A DNA stretch of 21,618 nucleotides from the NCBI GenBank assembly GCA_902609035.1, contig CACLQG010000019.1, positions 1 through 21,618 on the forward strand. The letters are read 5' to 3'. This DNA comes from an uncultured Bacteroidota bacterium (lineage in GTDB: Bacteria; Bacteroidota; Bacteroidia; Flavobacteriales; Flavobacteriaceae). The notes beneath the pieces are model-generated. The model was given only the letters and a program-made list of their open reading frames with translations, ran no database searches and was not told where the DNA came from. The translations under genes and the position numbers were made by a program. Position 1 is the stretch's first letter; each line of letters begins with the position of its first letter. Of the stretch, positions 16,934-21,618 are shown piece after piece.

Positions 16934-17005
16934 TTCAAGCTCAAAGATAAATATAAACACCAAACTATCTTGTCTATAGAAAATGACTTATTTTTACCAT
17001 AAAAA

Positions 17006-17431
17006 ATGCTTTTAAACGTTTCTTATAATGAACCAGAAGTCAAAAAAAAGATTGAGACCGCTGTAGGTAAACCTTTTTCTTTAAAAAAACGATGGGCCAA
17101 AGGGGGTATTGGCTCTTCAAAACTTCTGATTACTCAGACATCGATTGATATTCACAACTTATTGATTTTGGATAATAATCGAAACACCTGTAACATTGAA
17201 TTACGCCCTAAGGGGATCATACTTAGATTCAGAAGTTTGCTGGAAACTTATGCCCTAATCATTCCCTATTACAAACTCACCCTTTACAAAGGAAAAGCAA
17301 AAGAGTATTCTATCTACAAAGACAAACAGTTCGTCAAGGTACTGGCGGATACCAAAGCTACTTTTAAGTTTTTTAGCAAATTAAGTAAAGAAAAAATAAA
17401 CAATCAGCTGCCCGGAATAGAAGATCTATAA
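17006..17431 (+). CDS. Conserved hypothetical protein, 141 residues
   Basis: I cannot assign a function. The protein is soluble-looking, basic and mixed alpha/beta, with no signal peptide or membrane segment. Distinct stretches are GKPFSLKKRWAKGGIGSSK (about 21-39), CNIELRPKGIILRFRSLLE and YALIIPYYKLTLYKGKAKEYSIY. The text strongly resembles a small family I recall from Flavobacteriaceae genomes, so I take it as a real, conserved gene. The ATG at 17006 is the first in frame. It is divergent from argS (72 bp) and convergent with gltA (4 bp between stops). A weak TTG-N16-TATTTTTA promoter-like pair precedes it. Confidence 0.82.
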   Translation: MLLNVSYNEPEVKKKIETAVGKPFSLKKRWAKGGIGSSKLLITQTSIDIHNLLILDNNRNTCNIELRPKGIILRFRSLLETYALIIPYYKLTLYKGKAKEYSIYKDKQFVKVLADTKATFKFFSKLSKEKINNQLPGIEDL

Positions 17432-17435
17432 ATAA

Positions 17436-18701
17436 TTAAATCCTTCGTTGAGTATAACCAGTATAGATTTGACGCGGACGTCCAATGGGTTCTTGGTTAA
17501 ATCGCATTTCTTTCCATTGTGCAATCCAGCCCGGTAATCGACCAATGGCAAACATCACTGTAAACATCTCTGTAGGAATATCCAAAGCTCGGTAGATAAT
17601 ACCTGAATAGAAATCGACATTTGGATATAATTTCCTGTCTATAAAATACTTGTCTTCTAATGCTTCACTCTCTAATCTTTTGGCGATATCCAAAACAGGA
17701 TCGTCGATCCCTAATTCAGCAAGTACCTCATCTGCTGATTTTTTAATGATTTTAGCTCTGGGGTCAAAGTTCTTATATACCCGATGACCAAATCCCATTA
17801 AACGGAAAGAGTCATTTTTATCTTTGGCCTTAGCCATAAATTTTTGGGTATCTCCACCATCATTCTTAATTTCTTCCAGCATTTCAATTACCGCTTGATT
17901 GGCACCACCATGAAGAGGGCCCCAGAGCGCGGAAATTCCTGAGGCAATAGAGGGAAATAATCCTGCATGAGAAGAACCCACCATCCTTACCGTGGAAGTA
18001 GAACAATTTTGTTCGTGATCAGCATGTAAGATCAATAATTTATTCAATGCTCGGACCAATGTAGGACTCTGTTTGAATTCCTTATTGGGCATTTTGAACA
18101 TCATATAAGCCAAGTTCTCGGTATAAGGGAGTTCATAGTTTGGATAATTCAGGGGAAGACCTTTCATCTTCCTGTGGGTCCATGAGGCCAAAACTGGGAA
18201 TTTTGCCAATAACATAACTATTGCTTCATGAAATTCCTTTTCAGAGTTAATATCAACGGAAGAGGGATTAAAAGCGATCAAGGCAGAAGTCAAGGATGAC
18301 AAAATACCCATTGGGTGGGCCGATTTAGGAAAACTTTTTAGAATAATTTTAAAATCCTCATCGACGAGGGCGAAGTCTCTGATTTCATCTTCGAACTTAT
18401 CCAACTCTTCGGCAGAAGGTAAATCTCCAAAAATTAAGAGATAAGCCACCTCAATAAACGAATAATTATTAGCTAGATCTTCAATAGAATATCCCCTATA
18501 ACGCAATATTCCTCGTTCTCCATTTAGAAAGGTAACCTCACTTTTGCAGGAGCCTGTATTTTTAAAACCTGGGTCTAAGGTAATCAACCCAGTTTGAGCT
18601 CTGAGTGTTTTAATGTCTATTGCGGGTTCATTCTCTGTGCCTTCTACAATTGGAAATTTGTAGCTTTTACCCTTGTAAATAAGATCGACTTGTTCCTCCA
18701 T
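17436..18701 (-). CDS. gltA: Citrate synthase
   Basis: This protein is 421 residues from the ATG at 18701, the same size class as the Escherichia coli type II enzyme. It condenses acetyl-CoA and oxaloacetate to citrate. Catalytic residues are H264 in GPLHGGANQ, H306 in GFGHRVYK and D363 in DFYSG; LHADHEQNCST (225-235) supplies further active-site histidines, and RPRQIYTGY is near the C-terminus. An in-frame ATG at 18755 would add 18 residues (QLFFDAYF...) with no family match and is rejected. It follows eno on the same strand after 354 bp of non-coding DNA and has its own candidate promoter, so it can be expressed apart from carA-eno. Confidence 0.98.
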   Translation of the reverse strand: MEEQVDLIYKGKSYKFPIVEGTENEPAIDIKTLRAQTGLITLDPGFKNTGSCKSEVTFLNGERGILRYRGYSIEDLANNYSFIEVAYLLIFGDLPSAEELDKFEDEIRDFALVDEDFKIILKSFPKSAHPMGILSSLTSALIAFNPSSVDINSEKEFHEAIVMLLAKFPVLASWTHRKMKGLPLNYPNYELPYTENLAYMMFKMPNKEFKQSPTLVRALNKLLILHADHEQNCSTSTVRMVGSSHAGLFPSIASGISALWGPLHGGANQAVIEMLEEIKNDGGDTQKFMAKAKDKNDSFRLMGFGHRVYKNFDPRAKIIKKSADEVLAELGIDDPVLDIAKRLESEALEDKYFIDRKLYPNVDFYSGIIYRALDIPTEMFTVMFAIGRLPGWIAQWKEMRFNQEPIGRPRQIYTGYTQRRI

Positions 18702-18718
18702 GAATGTCAATTTAAAAT

Positions 18719-18749
18719 TAAAATTACGGAAATATGCGTCAAAAAACAA
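18719..18749 (-). promoter_or_regulatory. Candidate gltA promoter
   Basis: On the minus strand a TTG (18749-18747) is followed after exactly 20 nt by TAATTTTA (18726-18719). This fits the Bacteroidota -33/-7 pattern TTG-N19-21-TAnnTTTG except for the last base. Transcription would begin about a dozen bases before the chosen gltA ATG, which supports the start at 18701. Confidence 0.4.
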
Positions 18750-18800
18750 CTGCATAGAGTGAGGATTGCACCCAACTATTAATGTACGACATTTTTATAT

Positions 18801-18820
18801 CATCGTGCTCGAGCATGATG
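18801..18820. promoter_or_regulatory. 20-bp palindrome upstream of gltA, operator-like
   Basis: CATCGTGCTC directly abuts GAGCATGATG. Nine of ten positions are Watson-Crick complementary and the tenth is a G/T. There is no loop, so it looks like a dimeric transcription-factor site rather than an RNA hairpin. It lies about 50 bp beyond the -33 element of the candidate gltA promoter. The cognate regulator is unknown. Confidence 0.4.
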
Positions 18821-18972
18821 GACAACTCCCAAAGTGATAAAAGTTAATTGATCTGGGTTGAGGATGGTTTCAACAATTTCAAACACTACTCAACAAAAAA
18901 AAATCAGTCTTACTTCATTTTCAGGATAGTTGGAATCGTCGAAACAACCTTAAAACAAAAACATTAATCTAT

Positions 18973-19019
18973 AATATTATGATCCATACAATTAAATCTA
19001 AAAAGCATCTCATAATATT
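18973..19019. repeat. 10-bp perfect inverted repeat downstream of eno
   Basis: AATATTATGA (18973-18982) and TCATAATATT (19010-19019) are perfect complements across 27 nt. It begins 36 bp after the eno stop in the eno transcript. A T-rich stretch follows about 11 nt after the stem in that direction, so it could be a poor terminator or an mRNA 3'-end stabiliser. In A/T-rich DNA a chance origin is possible. Confidence 0.35.
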
Positions 19020-19055
19020 CCTTACGAGTGTCTCTTTTAATTAGATAATTTAAAC

Positions 19056-21480
<2,425 letters not shown>

Positions 21481-21500
21481 ATTCAAAACAAATTAACATA

Positions 21501-21540
21501 AAAAAAAGGATAAACTAAATAGCTTATCCTTTAATAAAGG
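21501..21540 (-). terminator. Terminator hairpin with competing upstream hairpin before carA (possible attenuator)
   Basis: On the minus strand AAAGGATAA (21532-21524 in plus numbering) pairs perfectly over 9 bp with TTATCCTTT (21513-21505) around a 10-nt loop, and the T-run continues to 21501: an A/U-rich intrinsic terminator. Just upstream CCTTT (21540-21536) can pair instead with the same AAAGG through a 3-nt loop, which would prevent the terminator. The carA ATG is only about 20 nt further on, so carA is probably reached by read-through. Confidence 0.6.
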
Positions 21541-21595
21541 GTAAAATTATTAACAACAATAATTATTACTCATCCCCGTCTCTAACAGATTTGTA

Positions 21596-21618
21596 TCACT
21601 GTTTGTCTTTGTCTTTTT
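21596..21618 (-). CDS. Possible 3' end of rplQ (ribosomal protein L17)
   Basis: Only 23 bases are visible. One minus-strand frame gives a Lys/Asp-rich tail (KDKDKQ) ending in TGA at 21598-21596, which would suit the charged C-terminal extension of Bacteroidota L17. rplQ is the expected neighbour upstream of carA-eno-gltA in Flavobacteriia. The call depends mostly on that gene order and is weak. Confidence 0.3.

Larger units (their letters stand above)
18702..19055. other. 354-bp non-coding spacer between gltA and eno
   Basis: I see no convincing gene. The longest short frame that could be named (ATG at 18782, 21 codons) has no leader or family resemblance. The spacer holds a candidate gltA promoter (18719-18749), a 20-bp palindrome (18801-18820), a 6-bp inverted repeat (GTTGAG 18857-18862, CTCAAC 18889-18894) directly followed by a run of nine A, and a 10-bp inverted repeat (18973-19019). 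The several dyads could mean a structured 5' leader, a small RNA or the eno 3' end. Confidence 0.6.

Noticed and set aside
18594..18782. 62-residue frame over the start of gltA
   Set aside because: It is antisense to gltA coding sequence and its promoter, with no independent support.
18750..18800. Possible tRNA or small structured RNA before gltA
   Set aside because: I could not build a cloverleaf or find the T-loop and anticodon-stem pattern.
18782..18847. 21-codon frame in the gltA-eno spacer
   Set aside because: It is too short, has no leader, and contains the palindrome that explains part of its sequence.

Overview
The window is a 21.6 kb piece of an AT-rich chromosome from a marine-type member of the Bacteroidota, most likely class Flavobacteriia. 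The lineage call rests on three things visible here: a giant surface protein with a type B type IX secretion (gliding-motility) C-terminal domain followed by a PorP/SprF-family partner; the gene order carA-eno-gltA, which in Flavobacteriia normally follows rplQ; and a proteorhodopsin beside a Brp/Blh-family carotene dioxygenase gene. Leaders lack clear Shine-Dalgarno sequences and several genes have non-ATG starts. No insertion sequence, tRNA, rRNA or CRISPR array was found.

Layout. 1-5344 (+): the 3' part of a giant SprB-repeat/PKD adhesin, translationally coupled (TAATG) to a PorP/SprF gene. 5350-7620 (-): an FtsX/LolC-type ABC permease and a PLP-dependent cysteine synthase/CBS-like enzyme. 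7635-9523 (+): a NamZ (DUF1343) exo-muramidase homologue and a methyltransferase. 9510-10142 (-): queE. 10229-11116 (+): an unknown multi-pass membrane protein. 11123-14273 (-): blh, ffh and folD. 14370-15095 (+): proteorhodopsin, divergent from blh, ending in a strong UUCG-hairpin terminator. 15155-16933 (-): argS. 17006-17431 (+): a small conserved-looking unknown. 17436-21480 (-): carA, eno, gltA, with a probable rplQ tail at the window edge.

How the genes fit together. The centrepiece is a light-driven proton pump (proteorhodopsin with D88/T92/E99 and Schiff-base K226) placed head-to-head with the enzyme that should cleave beta-carotene to retinal. By eye-alignment the rhodopsin has glycine (G145) at the position that opens the carotenoid-antenna fenestration in xanthorhodopsin, so it may use an accessory carotenoid. 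The Blh protein has Ser where the family often has one of its histidines. The carotenoid synthesis genes are not in this window. The rest is core metabolism and information processing (ArgS, Ffh, FolD, QueE, CarA, enolase, citrate synthase) plus envelope functions.

Non-coding points of interest: an in-frame GC-rich nested palindrome inside the adhesin's sorting domain; competing hairpins just upstream of carA that look like an attenuator; a 354-bp gltA-eno spacer with a 20-bp palindrome, a candidate gltA promoter and a 10-bp inverted repeat; and a 14-bp gap between the divergent non-ATG starts of the ftsX-like and namZ genes. I see no clearly new multigene system. The rhodopsin/Blh pair, the in-frame palindrome and the carA leader are the best places to look further.
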